NCBI GenBank assembly: GCA_003252535.1
Contig: QKDN01000033.1
Location: 1 to 55,009 of the forward strand
Length of the DNA: 55,009 bases
From: Campylobacterota bacterium
GTDB taxonomy: Bacteria > Campylobacterota > Campylobacteria > Campylobacterales > Sulfurovaceae
Direction: 5' to 3'
Position numbers and translations under genes: made by a program
Shown here: positions 24,026 through 32,900 of the stretch, in pieces
Position numbering within the stretch: the first letter of the stretch is position 1
How the letters are laid out: each line of letters starts with the position of its first letter
The notes under the pieces: model-generated
Told to the model about the DNA's origin: nothing
Database searches by the model: none
Seen by the model: only the letters and a program-made list of their open reading frames with translations

Positions 24026-24895
24026 ATGAAAAAGATTGCTATCAGCGGCGCAAGCGGCTTTGTGGGAGAAGCCCTCCAGAATGAGTTCAAAAGACGTGGT
24101 GTTGAGGTCGTGGTGGTCCCGAGAAGTGCCCTCAACAACAGTGTCAAGGTAAGCCAGATCATCTACGGCTGCGAGGCGGTGATCAATCTCGCCGGCGCTT
24201 CCATCATCGGTAGATGGACACCCGAATACAAGGAGCTCCTGTACCACAGCCGCATCGATACCACCAGGACCCTTGTCGAAGCGATGGGCATGTGCAAGCC
24301 AAAGCCAGAACTCTTCATCTCCACATCTGCGGTGGGAATCTATCCGACAAACCGGCGCGAGAGGGAGTTCACCGAAGATGATTACGAATACGGTGACGAC
24401 TTCCTCTCGAACCTCTGCAAACGCTGGGAGGGGGAAGCCATGGTGGCCAATACCATCGGCATCCGCACGATCGTTTTCCGTCTCGGGATCGTCCTCGGAA
24501 AGAACGGCGGTGCCCTTTTGAAGATGATCAAACCTTTCAGCTACGGGGTCGGCGGGATCATAGGTGACGGTGCCCAGCCTGTCTCCTTCATACATATCGA
24601 CGACCTTATCCGGGCTTACTGGTTCGTGATAGGGCATTCGAACCTTTCGGGAGTGTTCAACCTCACCGCCCCCAAACCCAGTACCAACAAAGGACTTACC
24701 AAGGCGCTCGGAGACTCCCTGAACCGGCCTACGATCTTTCCCGTACCCGGGTTCGTCCTCAATATGCTCTTCGGTGAGGGTGCCGTGATCCTTACCGAAG
24801 GGCAGAAGGTCATCCCCAAACGGCTGATCGAAAACGGCTTTATATTCAACTTTAACAAGATCGAAGATGCTATAGAGGATATCATCTCCCACTGA
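24026..24895 (+). CDS. TIGR01777/YfcH-like epimerase
   Basis: The 289-residue protein is an atypical SDR of the TIGR01777 (YfcH) family: GASGFVGEAL at residues 8-17, AVINLAGASIIGRWTPEYK at about 55-73 (LAGA motif followed by RWT), ISTSAVGIYP at about 101-110, the FRLGIVLGKNGGAL strand and PVSFIHIDDL near 192. The C-terminal half resembles DUF1731. The family includes cell-division inhibitor SulA-like annotations, but its true reaction is unknown. ATG 24026 follows AGAGGAT; an ATG five bases upstream is out of frame. It is monocistronic. Confidence 0.85.
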   Translation: MKKIAISGASGFVGEALQNEFKRRGVEVVVVPRSALNNSVKVSQIIYGCEAVINLAGASIIGRWTPEYKELLYHSRIDTTRTLVEAMGMCKPKPELFISTSAVGIYPTNRREREFTEDDYEYGDDFLSNLCKRWEGEAMVANTIGIRTIVFRLGIVLGKNGGALLKMIKPFSYGVGGIIGDGAQPVSFIHIDDLIRAYWFVIGHSNLSGVFNLTAPKPSTNKGLTKALGDSLNRPTIFPVPGFVLNMLFGEGAVILTEGQKVIPKRLIENGFIFNFNKIEDAIEDIISH

Positions 24896-25005
24896 TCCCT
24901 CCCCGGCGCGGTATGAATTGGGTAGATTCGTATCACGCTTTTTTAACCCAAACAACTATTGATCATCTAATTGGCTGAAATAAAAACTCTCAAATCTAAA
25001 AACAC

Positions 25006-25011
25006 TATAAT
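25006..25011 (+). promoter_or_regulatory. -10 box for the rhodanese-BFD pair
   Basis: TATAAT lies 27 bp before the rhodanese start at 25038, in very AT-rich DNA. Confidence 0.45.
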
Positions 25012-25037
25012 TTGAAAATTTTTTTGAAGGAACTCTT

Positions 25038-25448
25038 ATGAAAAAGATAATATTAGCAATATTTACTCTTCTTTTAGCGACATTTTCACATGCCAAACCA
25101 TATAAAGACGACTGCGTACTCGAAGACAAACATATCGAAAAAGATGCGATCATCATCGATGTCAGGACAAAAGAGGAATTCGAGAGAGGACACCCCAAAG
25201 GTGCCGTCAACATACCATATATGTTCGACCTGCCAAACGGTAACAGGGAAATCAACAAGAACTTCATCAATGAAGTCAACAGACTGACCAAAGAGAACTA
25301 TGAACAGCCGATCATCGTGATCTGCCGTATCGGTATCCGTTCCGTCCAGGCAGCCGAAGCGCTTGCCGAAGAGGGGTACGAAGACCTCACCAATATCCAG
25401 CAGGGATTTGTCAAAGGTTGGAAAAAAGCAGGTATGCCTGTAGAATAA
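25038..25448 (+). CDS. Periplasmic rhodanese-like sulfurtransferase
   Basis: The 136-residue protein has a signal peptide (MKKIILAIFTLLLATFSHA) and a single rhodanese domain: IIDVRTKEEFERGHPKGAVNIPY at about 35-58, and the active-site loop CRIGIRS with catalytic cysteine at about residue 96, followed by a helix and the typical GFVKGWKKAGMPV end. It would transfer sulfane sulfur in the periplasm. ATG follows AAGGAA. The BFD-like gene begins 18 bp later, forming a two-gene unit. Sulfur-oxidising or sulfur-reducing Campylobacterota carry many such proteins. Confidence 0.88.
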   Translation: MKKIILAIFTLLLATFSHAKPYKDDCVLEDKHIEKDAIIIDVRTKEEFERGHPKGAVNIPYMFDLPNGNREINKNFINEVNRLTKENYEQPIIVICRIGIRSVQAAEALAEEGYEDLTNIQQGFVKGWKKAGMPVE

Positions 25449-25466
25449 CACCGAAAGGAGATCGGT

Positions 25467-25700
25467 ATGAATGTCGATGAGATCAGGGAACTCGGGGATG
25501 ATGTCGAGGCATGTCCCTGTATGACCACCACGATGGGTGAGCTCCGTCAGGCGATACGCGGAGGGTGCCGGAGTATCGAGGCGCTTATCGAGGCTACCGA
25601 TGTCGGTACCGGATGCGAACTCTGCCACTCCCGGGAGGTCGATACGGATGAGGAGCGCGAGATCCATCTCTCCGATGTCCTCAGCTCCATGGAAGTATGA
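25467..25700 (+). CDS. BFD-like [2Fe-2S] small protein
   Basis: The 77-residue protein has four cysteines: CPC at residues 16-18 and GCELCH near 50-55, with a GGCRS between. The order and spacing resemble the bacterioferritin-associated ferredoxin (BFD) fold, in which CxC and CxxC ligate a [2Fe-2S] cluster; the sequence TMGELRQAIRGG is the typical helix after the first pair. AAAGGAG precedes ATG. Placed after the rhodanese, it could pass electrons or sulfur, but the partner is unknown. Confidence 0.7.
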   Translation: MNVDEIRELGDDVEACPCMTTTMGELRQAIRGGCRSIEALIEATDVGTGCELCHSREVDTDEEREIHLSDVLSSMEV

Positions 25701-25729
25701 CGGGATACCAAAATCGTCACCTCTTGTGA

Positions 25730-25735
25730 TATAAT
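25730..25735 (+). promoter_or_regulatory. Extended -10 box for the LprI-like gene
   Basis: TGA-TATAAT (extended -10) is positioned 26 bp before the start at 25761. Confidence 0.5.
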
Positions 25736-25760
25736 CGTAAAAAAAATACGGAGTATCACA

Positions 25761-26375
25761 ATGCCCAAAATCCTCTCTTTGTTATTTCTCTCGCTTTTGA
25801 TCCCTTCCCTTGGCAATGCTGCCAGCTTCGACTGCCGCAAGGCCTCCAGCAATGTCGAATATATGATCTGTGATGACGACGAGCTCTCGCGTCTCGATGA
25901 GGAGCTGGCCCGAGCCTACAGTGACGCCAGGAGCCGCAGGGATATCGCCGAGCTCAAAGCCGAACAGCGAGACTGGATATACTATACCCGCAACAGCTGC
26001 TCGAGCATCGGGTGCCTGCTTCGCGTCTACCGCAAACGGATCGACGAGCTCTATGCCTACAGCGATGTACGCCACAGAGGAGGGAGTACAGGATGGAAAG
26101 GGGAGTATTTTCTCGGTGATGCCTACCTGAAGATCAATCGTGACTTTTCGTTCGAGTACAATGCTCCCGGCGGCGGGGATCATATGTGCTATATCAATGC
26201 CAGATTCACGGACAACGGAAGCTCGCTTGATTTCTTTGATGATATGGGGAGCAGTGCGTGTACCCTCAGCGTCAAAAAGCTCAACGGTACCACACTGTCC
26301 GTCAGGGCAAGGGGATGTTCCGGATTCTGCGGCGCGAGGGCACAAATGAAAAGCGGATACTTTTACCGCAGATAG
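25761..26375 (+). CDS. Exported LprI/DUF1311-domain protein
   Basis: The 204-residue product has a signal peptide (MPKILSLLFLSLLIPSLGNA). An LprI-type domain (DUF1311) at about 23-90 shows the hallmark spacing FDCRKASSNVEYMICDDDELSRLD, then QRDWIYYTRNSC and GCLLRVYRKRI, giving two disulfides. The C-terminal 100 residues form a beta-rich domain with paired cysteines (GGGDHMCYI, SSACTLSV, GCSGFCGAR). LprI-type proteins are known as lysozyme inhibitors in Mycobacterium, but in other bacteria the role is open. It converges with the SDR gene, with 2 bp between stops. Confidence 0.75.
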   Translation: MPKILSLLFLSLLIPSLGNAASFDCRKASSNVEYMICDDDELSRLDEELARAYSDARSRRDIAELKAEQRDWIYYTRNSCSSIGCLLRVYRKRIDELYAYSDVRHRGGSTGWKGEYFLGDAYLKINRDFSFEYNAPGGGDHMCYINARFTDNGSSLDFFDDMGSSACTLSVKKLNGTTLSVRARGCSGFCGARAQMKSGYFYRR

Positions 26376-26377
26376 TC

Positions 26378-27193
26378 CTAGCCTATCTGCAGCAGTATCC
26401 TGTCGAGAAGCCTTGTGCTCAGGGCGCGTTTGAGATACCCCAGCAGGTAGGTCGCCTTGGTGATATAGTAGCGCGGCCTGGGTCTGTTGACCCGCACGAT
26501 CTCGTAGACCACTTTGGCTACCGCCTCGGCGGGGAGGTTGAAAGGGACCTTGCTCTTGTCGGCATTGAGATTTTTGTGGTACTGCCTGAAGAAGAGCGAG
26601 TGTTCGATATCGACATTCTCCCTGAGCTTTTTGAGCGCGTTTTTGCGGAAGTCGCTCGTGATGGGGCCTGTGTTAAGGATGACCGGGTAGATATTCGTCC
26701 CGTCGAGTTCGAGTCTGAGGGTATCGGTGAGCCCCTCGATGGCGTACTTGCTGGCATTGTATGCGCCGCGCCCGAATAGCGCTATGAGCCCCAGCACCGA
26801 ACTGTGCTGTATGATCTTTCCATGCCCCTGGGCACGCATCACCGGGATGATCTGCCTGGTGCACTCGTGCATGCCGAAGAGATTGGTCTCGAACTGTTCG
26901 CGCAGCGCTTCGGTAGTGATGTCCTCTACGGCTCCGGGCTGGCCGTAGCCGGCGTTGTTGAACCATACATCGATCACACCCTCTTTCGTCTTGACTGTTT
27001 CAATGACACTGTTGATCTCTTCAGCCTTTCTTACATCGAGCTGCATCGCCGTCTCAAACCCCAGAGCCCGGAGCATCTCCACATCTTCGCTCTCCCTGGC
27101 GGTGGGATAGACGCGGAGCCCTTTCTCACGGAGATATTTCGCGCACTCCAGGCCTATACCGCTGCTGCACCCGGTGATGACGACGACGCTCAT
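26378..27193 (-). CDS. Classical short-chain dehydrogenase/reductase
   Basis: The 271-residue protein has all classical SDR motifs: TGCSSGIG at 7-14 for NAD(P) binding, NNAGYG at about 83, the active-site serine in HSSVLG at about 133, and YNASK at about 146-150. The C-terminal 60 residues are longer than the minimum and hydrophobic, as in SDRs acting on lipids or ketones. Its start overlaps the mnmA stop (ATGA), so both are on one transcript; no functional link to tRNA thiolation is evident. Confidence 0.85.
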   Translation of the reverse strand: MSVVVITGCSSGIGLECAKYLREKGLRVYPTARESEDVEMLRALGFETAMQLDVRKAEEINSVIETVKTKEGVIDVWFNNAGYGQPGAVEDITTEALREQFETNLFGMHECTRQIIPVMRAQGHGKIIQHSSVLGLIALFGRGAYNASKYAIEGLTDTLRLELDGTNIYPVILNTGPITSDFRKNALKKLRENVDIEHSLFFRQYHKNLNADKSKVPFNLPAEAVAKVVYEIVRVNRPRPRYYITKATYLLGYLKRALSTRLLDRILLQIG

Positions 27194-28242
27194 TGTGCTC
27201 CCTCTGTAACGATCCTGCTGATCGTCCCGCCGCCGATGAGCATATCACCGTCGTAAAATGCCGCAGCCTGCCCGACCGCGATCCCAAAAACGCTCTCATC
27301 GAGCTGCACGAGCGCCCTCTTGTCATCATACTCATCGACCTTCACGCTCCCGGCTATTCCCCTCGTACGGTAGCGCACCTTGATCTCGCATTCGAGCTCT
27401 TTGGCACTCTGGAAAAGATTGAGATGGGTCACTTCGAAGCTGTTCTCCTCGAGCGCCTCTCGCTTACCAACGACTATCTGGTTCGATTCGGGCCTGATGG
27501 CGACGACGAAATGTGGATCATGTGCACCGTTGACGAAGAACCCCCTTCTCTTGCCAATGGTATAGTGCATATACCCCTTGTGGGTGCCGACGACATTCCC
27601 TTCGGTGTCGACCACTTCACCGGGAAGATCGATCGCCATATGTCTCGAGAGGACATCGGTATATTCGTTCTCTACGAAGCATATCTCGCTGCTCTCTTTC
27701 TGGGTAGCGATATCCTGGAGCACTTCGATATCTTTGGCGAACTCCTTGACATCTTCCTTGAGCCAGTCACCCAGCGGAAAGAGGAGCCTCGGGATCACAC
27801 CTACATCGATCTGACAGAGGAAATAGCTCTGGTCTTTCCCCTCGTCGGTCCCTTTGTAGATATGAGTACCGTCACACCGGACATAGTGCCCCGTAGCGAT
27901 ATAATCGAACCTTTTGGAGTCGGCATAGTCGATCAGCCTGCCAAACTTGATCGTACGGTTGCATTTGACGCAAGGATTGGGGGTGTGACCCTCTTTATAG
28001 GTTTGGACAAAATAGTCGTAGACCTCCTCCCTGAACTCGGCCGTGAGGTCGAGGATATGGACGGCTATCCCCAGGTAGGCCCCTACCCTCTGGGCTCTTG
28101 CTATATTCTCCTCATGATAGTCCTCATTCTCGTGGAGCTTCATATAGACCCCCTCTACCTCATACCCCTCCTTCTGGAGCAGAATCGCGCTCACCGTAGA
28201 GTCCACGCCACCGCTGAGACCTATCAATACTTTCCTGGACAT
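27190..28242 (-). CDS. mnmA: tRNA-specific 2-thiouridylase MnmA
   Basis: The 350-residue protein is a typical MnmA: PP-loop [10 protein letters not shown] at 9-18, [13 protein letters not shown] with the first catalytic cysteine at about 90, [30 protein letters not shown] with the second catalytic cysteine at about 191, and the C-terminal beta-barrel beginning TIGKRRG. It makes 2-thiouridine at U34 of Glu, Gln and Lys tRNAs, using ATP and persulfide sulfur. An ATG at 28242 with GGAGG upstream is used. It lies in the same operon as the SDR downstream and is divergent from rnpB. Confidence 0.95.
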   Translation of the reverse strand: MSRKVLIGLSGGVDSTVSAILLQKEGYEVEGVYMKLHENEDYHEENIARAQRVGAYLGIAVHILDLTAEFREEVYDYFVQTYKEGHTPNPCVKCNRTIKFGRLIDYADSKRFDYIATGHYVRCDGTHIYKGTDEGKDQSYFLCQIDVGVIPRLLFPLGDWLKEDVKEFAKDIEVLQDIATQKESSEICFVENEYTDVLSRHMAIDLPGEVVDTEGNVVGTHKGYMHYTIGKRRGFFVNGAHDPHFVVAIRPESNQIVVGKREALEENSFEVTHLNLFQSAKELECEIKVRYRTRGIAGSVKVDEYDDKRALVQLDESVFGIAVGQAAAFYDGDMLIGGGTISRIVTEGAQ

Positions 28243-28350
28243 CGCTGTACCTCCGGTTTTTCTTGAAAAGATTATATCAAAAATACATTAGTCAAGGCAC
28301 GCGATGATATATACTTTCATGCTCTAAGCTCTAAGCTCTGAGCTCTACGC

Positions 28351-28356
28351 TATAAT
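28351..28356 (+). promoter_or_regulatory. rnpB -10 box preceded by heptamer repeats
   Basis: TATAAT lies 8 bp before the first base of the RNase P RNA. Just upstream, four head-to-tail copies of GCTCTAA-like heptamers (28321-28349; GCTCTAA, GCTCTAA, GCTCTGA, GCTCTAC) take the place where a -35 box would be. Confidence 0.6.
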
Positions 28357-28363
28357 TGCGCCC

Positions 28364-28695
28364 AAGGTGCGACAGGTAGTTGCTGGCGGCGTGAGCCGCG
28401 AGAGGAAAGTCCGGGCTACAGTGAGACAGGACTCCATCTAACGGATGGCCAGAGTAATCTGAGGGCAAGTGCAACAGAGAGTATGAAAACCTCCCTTCGG
28501 GGGCGGTAAAAGGTGAAAGGGTGGGGTAAGAGCCCACCGGTGCTTTTGGCAACAAAGGCAGCCAGGTAAACCCTGTCCGTAGCAAGAAGCATATGGTATA
28601 AGTCTCACATTTTCATGCTTCGCTCGAGCTCTATGGTGACATAGGGCCTAGATAAATAACTACCCACGACAGAACCCGGCTTATCGTCGCGCCTT
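28364..28695 (+). ncRNA. rnpB: RNase P RNA
   Basis: This 332-nt RNA has the universal RNase P core: GAGGAAAGTCCGGGCT near the 5' end (28399-28414), the GGTAAACCC and GTAGC region, and the closing ACAGAACCCGGCTTAT near 28669-28684. The 5' AAGGTGCGAC pairs with the 3' GTCGCGCCTT to form helix P1 and defines both ends. A T-rich stretch (CTTCTTTTTCTTC) directly behind acts as the likely terminator. It processes tRNA 5' ends together with RnpA. The prophage attachment fragment lies 110 bp downstream. Confidence 0.95.
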
Positions 28696-28805
28696 GCTTC
28701 TTTTTCTTCGTATAAAGAATTACAGTAACGATCATTTATTCAGTCACTATGAAGTTGATTTATTTTATTGTTTTAATGGATTTTTTGTAGGATTTTTGTG
28801 TGTGG

Positions 28806-28825
28806 TGGCGGACAGTGAGGGAATC
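28806..28825 (-). other. Attachment-site duplicate: tRNA 3'-end fragment
   Basis: Read on the minus strand, GATTCCCTCACTGTCCGCCA fits the end of a tRNA exactly: T-loop end (GATT), T-stem strand CCCTC, acceptor strand ACTGTCC, discriminator G73 and encoded CCA. Nothing upstream of it forms the rest of a tRNA. It sits between host rnpB and the first phage gene, the usual place for the duplicated core of a tRNA-integrating phage. G73 together with an acceptor of the form GGACAGT would fit a serine (or Asn/Asp) tRNA. Confidence 0.75.
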
Positions 28826-28879
28826 ATAAAATCTCTCAAAGTTACGATTTTACGCACTTTTTAAGATGTGCAACTCGGT

Positions 28880-29365
28880 TTATACCACTTTAGATACCAC
28901 TTCGATCATACGCTTAGCTATCACTGATATTCTCCAAGCTTTGTCAAGCCCATTGATACATCTTCTGGCACCAATGAAATCAGACTTACCGTTTCCGATG
29001 TAGTCAGATATCTTTTTCCCTGTGAAAGTTCCGTGCTTGAATCCGTGAACCAATATGAACATGGAGTGCTTTGGATTGAGCACCTTGTCAGGCTTTGATA
29101 CGAAGTCTACACCGATGATATCGGAGTACTTCTTATAGTTCGCTTTCCAAGTGATCTGAACAAAACCCCTGCCGTAGTACGGGTAGTATCTGAGATTACG
29201 CTTTCTCCATGCCTCGCTTAGCCAATACGCCTCTTTGACTGGCTTTAGCGTCCTGTTGGTCTCCCAATACGCTGTAGCGATAATATACGCTATCTGGTGC
29301 TTATTGGTGATCCCTTGACGAACGCACTCATCAATGAATGGCTTTGCGAGGTCTGTAGAAATCAT
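28880..29365 (-). CDS. Phage endolysin, GH19 chitinase/lysozyme-like
   Basis: The 161-residue protein resembles GH19-type phage lysins: an N-terminal helical ITNKHQIAYIIATAYWETN with the catalytic glutamate in WETN, then YYGRGFVQITWKANYKKYS, the substrate-groove signature (GRGxxQxTxxxNY), and SDFIGARRCINGLDK. There is no signal peptide, so release depends on the holin encoded just upstream. ATG at 29365 overlaps the holin stop (ATGA) and is chosen over a longer frame that would overlap the holin gene fully. It would cut peptidoglycan glycan chains at lysis. Confidence 0.75.
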   Translation of the reverse strand: MISTDLAKPFIDECVRQGITNKHQIAYIIATAYWETNRTLKPVKEAYWLSEAWRKRNLRYYPYYGRGFVQITWKANYKKYSDIIGVDFVSKPDKVLNPKHSMFILVHGFKHGTFTGKKISDYIGNGKSDFIGARRCINGLDKAWRISVIAKRMIEVVSKVV

Positions 29366-29562
29366 TTGCTTGAGATGCCTGTGTTGGTCATAAATCTTAG
29401 TGCCATGTTCCCGACTGCGAGGAATGCAACAACATACTGGTTGTAGTCTCCTACGAGCTGCTGGAATGTAGCGTCTGTTGCAAGCGTGGCAACTGTCGTG
29501 ACTACTAATGTAGCCGCGTTGAACCAAAGAGTTTTTGACTGAGTAGCGTTTTTTGTATCCAT
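29362..29562 (-). CDS. Putative holin
   Basis: The 66-residue protein has the pattern of small phage holins: SKTLWFNAATLVVTTVATLA, a short polar turn, then VVAFLAVGNMALRFMT, giving two hydrophobic segments with the charged tail typical of the KSKTVWFN holin type. ATG 29562 lies 1 bp after the stop of the coiled-coil protein and follows AAAAAGG; an ATG at 29586 would overlap that gene. Its stop overlaps the endolysin start. It would form pores that release the lysin. Confidence 0.65.
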   Translation of the reverse strand: MDTKNATQSKTLWFNAATLVVTTVATLATDATFQQLVGDYNQYVVAFLAVGNMALRFMTNTGISSK

Positions 29563-29563
29563 G

Positions 29564-29884
29564 TTATGCCTTTTTCTTGTCTTCAATTATAAAATCGAGC
29601 TTCATGTTGATCTTGTCAAACATCAAGCCCACCTCAACCCTTGTCACGAAGTCCTGATACGCTTTCTCAGATAAGATATAGTTGGAAGCTTTCTTCTCAA
29701 GATCGGTGATCGCCTTTTTCTTCTCGTCAAGTCTAACCTCGATTGACTCCAAGTCTTTTTGAAGCGTTGCGTTTTTATCCTTGACGGATTTGATCTCGTG
29801 TTTGGTGGCTACATAGTTAGCTATCCAGCCACCCAGCACAGTACCTATGGTGATCATCTCTGATATTGAAAGGTCAAGATTCAT
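29564..29884 (-). CDS. Membrane-anchored coiled-coil protein, spanin-like
   Basis: The 106-residue product has one N-terminal hydrophobic segment (about 9-27, EMITIGTVLGGWIANYVAT) and a long charged coiled coil (about 30-75, KDLESIEVRLDEKKKAITDLE). That layout and its position beside holin and lysin genes match inner-membrane spanins (Rz-like), although no embedded Rz1 lipoprotein was seen. Its ribosome-binding site and start codon lie inside a possible hairpin (29872-29922). The role is inferred from layout only. Confidence 0.45.
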   Translation of the reverse strand: MNLDLSISEMITIGTVLGGWIANYVATKHEIKSVKDKNATLQKDLESIEVRLDEKKKAITDLEKKASNYILSEKAYQDFVTRVEVGLMFDKINMKLDFIIEDKKKA

Positions 29885-29923
29885 ATTGACTCACTTTTTT
29901 GAAAAATGATAGTGTCTTGACCG

Positions 29924-29945
29924 TTTTAAAGTATATGGGTTTACT
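29924..29945 (-). promoter_or_regulatory. Late promoter-like motif before the lysis genes
   Basis: On the minus strand AGTAAACCCATATACTTTAA (with two further A) matches the motif at 48709-48730 with two differences in 22. It includes a TATACT -10 box and overlaps the stop of the large ejection protein. An 8-bp inverted repeat (29915-29922 with 29872-29879) begins 7 bp downstream and spans the spanin-like ribosome-binding site. Confidence 0.5.
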
Positions 29946-32900
29946 TTTTTCTCTGCTCTCTTTTGAGGTTGTCTTTGTCATAAGTCATGGTGTTCAGCCC
30001 GAGTATTTTCAAAATGCTTTGTTCCTGAGTTCTCGGCTCAACAACCGAGTTCTTTTTTCTTTTCTTCTGGTCTCTTACAAGACTTTCCACATAGTCGTAT
30101 GCCGAGTATGCAGTACCTGGGAGAGGAACATAGCTCTCTGTTAGATACTTTGCAGTGTCATAGGCTCTTTGTGACGCATCTTTTTTCATCGTTACCGCTT
30201 TCCCGGTGTATGTGTCCACCATACCGTTTTCCGATCCGGCAGTAGCAAGGTTCGTGATAGCTTTTACAGTTGGGCCGCTGATCTGGCTCAGAACGAAGTT
30301 TGGAGGGTTCTGCAACTCAAGGTATGGTATCCATCTATCGATCTTCAGCGTATCTATCTTACTGCCATCCCGACCAATGGCAAACCGTCTCCCCTTGAAC
30401 TCGTCTGGCTTATTGCCATCGTAGAATGGGAGGTTATCGAGTGGCGTTACCTGCCCGTCAGATAGCATATATTCCATCGCTGAGACAAGTCCTACAGCTT
30501 TTGCCATTTGCGTGGCCCCCTCTTTTGTTTTCATCAGCTTCCAAATGGCAGGCATTGTGTAGTATGTCCACGATATGAACGGGCTCACGCCTGTATCCCT
30601 CAAGACGCGATACCCCTTTGGCATAGGCTTCGAGTAGTCAGGCATTACCTTGAGCACCATGCTCTTGGCTTCATCGATACCGAGCCCCATCTTGTCACGG
30701 AGATGGGTGTACATAGCTATCCTGTTTATAGCATCACCGTTGTGATACAATTCCTGCGCTTTCTTGTCCAGTGCCCCAAGCAGACTCTTTGCTACGGAGT
30801 TCTGCCTACCGTCAGTGATGTCATTGAGCTGGCTTCTACCGAGTAGCCCTCCCTCCTTTGCCTCAACAAGGTATCGCAGGTCTTTACCTAAAGTACTGAG
30901 CTCAGCCATGTCTTCAAGGGTATTTTCGCCACGGAGTCCCTTAGCGATGAGCTCTTCGTATTTACCCTCATGGTACATCATCTTTCCTGCTTTCCCGAGG
31001 GCAGATATGATCTCATGGCTCTTCATGCCGGACAGGTGCATGATGAATAGGTTGGATGCAAAGTTGTTGATGTGAGACGGGACATTCCATACGGTTTTAG
31101 ATTTCTTCCATAACGACAGATACCCCTTCCACACCCGAGCCAAAGCACCATCTGCACCATGTAGAGTTCCAAACAGATCATCATTCATGGCAACGATATC
31201 GTCATACACATCTTTTCTGATAGCCTTTCCGGCAAGTGCTCCGAACCTGGGATGATTGCTCACTTCAACAAAGCCCATAGCTTTTAGCTCTTCACTGTTG
31301 TATTTTGCCTTTCCGTCAATTGGGTTTCCGTCGAGATCAAACACCCTCTCCCGGAAGTCCTTTAGTACAACACTATCCATATCAGATACCTCTTTGAGGA
31401 AATTAGCGTTATCGACCATCCTTTTCATACGCATAAGTGTATCAGGGATCGTGATAGAGGCATCCCTTATCTCTCCCATAGCCTCACGCTCCGCCCTGGT
31501 CCAGTCTCTTCTTATTTCAAACTTGCCGTTACCGAGATCGACAACGCGAACGCCGCCGTCTCTCAGAGGTATATTGAGCGGATTATCTGGCGTATTAGTC
31601 CAAAGGTTCTGTACGATCTTATCAGCCTCGTCCTTGCCTACTACATCTACCTTGCCGCGTTTGTGGATATCCTCAACGGTAAAGCCCCTCCCTACAAGGT
31701 TCTTTATGTCACGAAAGAAGTGCTTTTCATAGTTTCTGCGTATGTAGTATCCTGACCATTCATCGAATGACTCTTTCGACAGTACATTAAGGTTCACCGC
31801 CTGCTCTCCAAGTGACCGGATATCGTTTTTTATAAGGTCTGCAAATGGTTTTAGGTCACTTGATAGAGCCGATCCCTCTCCAGTTATGTAATCGTGCATA
31901 TCGAGACGGTCTTTTTCGCTTAGATCAGTCAATACTTTGTGAACTCTTTCTATCATCACGCTATCGCCGCTAGATTTTGCTGTAACCTTTTCCCTTGCAT
32001 TGTGGTACTCTGAGCTCAAACTATCCCTAAAGAGATTCCAAAGGGATGAGCTCGCATCTTTCCACTCCTTGACTCGATCCTCTCCGACAACATCCTTTAA
32101 GTGGTCAAGATTTTTCTCCATCTTGGAGCGGTTAAAGTTGATGATCGCATCGGCTTTGTCAATCCCTGCACTCCCGGTGTTCTTCAATCTGCCCTCAAGC
32201 ATTGCGTTCTTCGTAGCTTCTCTCAATCCGCTCTCATCGTCGATCTTTGACAATACCACACGGAGCTCCTCCGGGGATTTATCTGCCAACTGTGGCATTG
32301 ATCTTTCGAGACTTCCCATGTGCTCTATAAAGCTGCTTGCATCGCCACCATTGACCTTGAAAAAGTTGGTTTCTTCAATAGGTATTTTCCCGTCCATGTA
32401 GTCAGCGAGATCGACAAAATCCCTCATGGCTGCCGTCTCTTCACTGTTTTTTCTACCGTATGCCGTCACAGCGTTCTCGTATGGGTTTATTGCCTCTCTT
32501 TCGCCTTTGGTAAGCCCACGCCTTGCCTCTACTTCTCTGGCTTCAATTTCGCCAGCCAGACGCTGATATCGATTGAAAGCCTCCTCAGACTTATTGCCCT
32601 TGAGATACTCAAGCTCATCCTTGTACCTGATAGCATCTGCCGGGGAAAGATCACCTTGTTTTTCGAGCTTGTAGATGCTTGACTCTACATTCTGCATCAT
32701 CGCTTTTTGGCTTCCACCTGTGGCGAACCCCTCCTTGAACTGTATCCAGTGCTGAATCTCATGCACCGCCGTATCGAGGAGCTCTTTGTCTGTAGTTCCC
32801 TTTGGGATACCGAGCACACCGTCCTTGAACCAACCACTGCCAGGCTGGAGCGAATCGTCAACCTTTATCTTTATGTTCGCCGCATCAGGGTAGTTGTCGT

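Noticed and set aside
27193-28266. 357-codon plus-strand frame opposite mnmA
   Set aside because: The minus strand encodes a complete MnmA with all motifs; the antisense frame is a by-product of GC-rich codon use.
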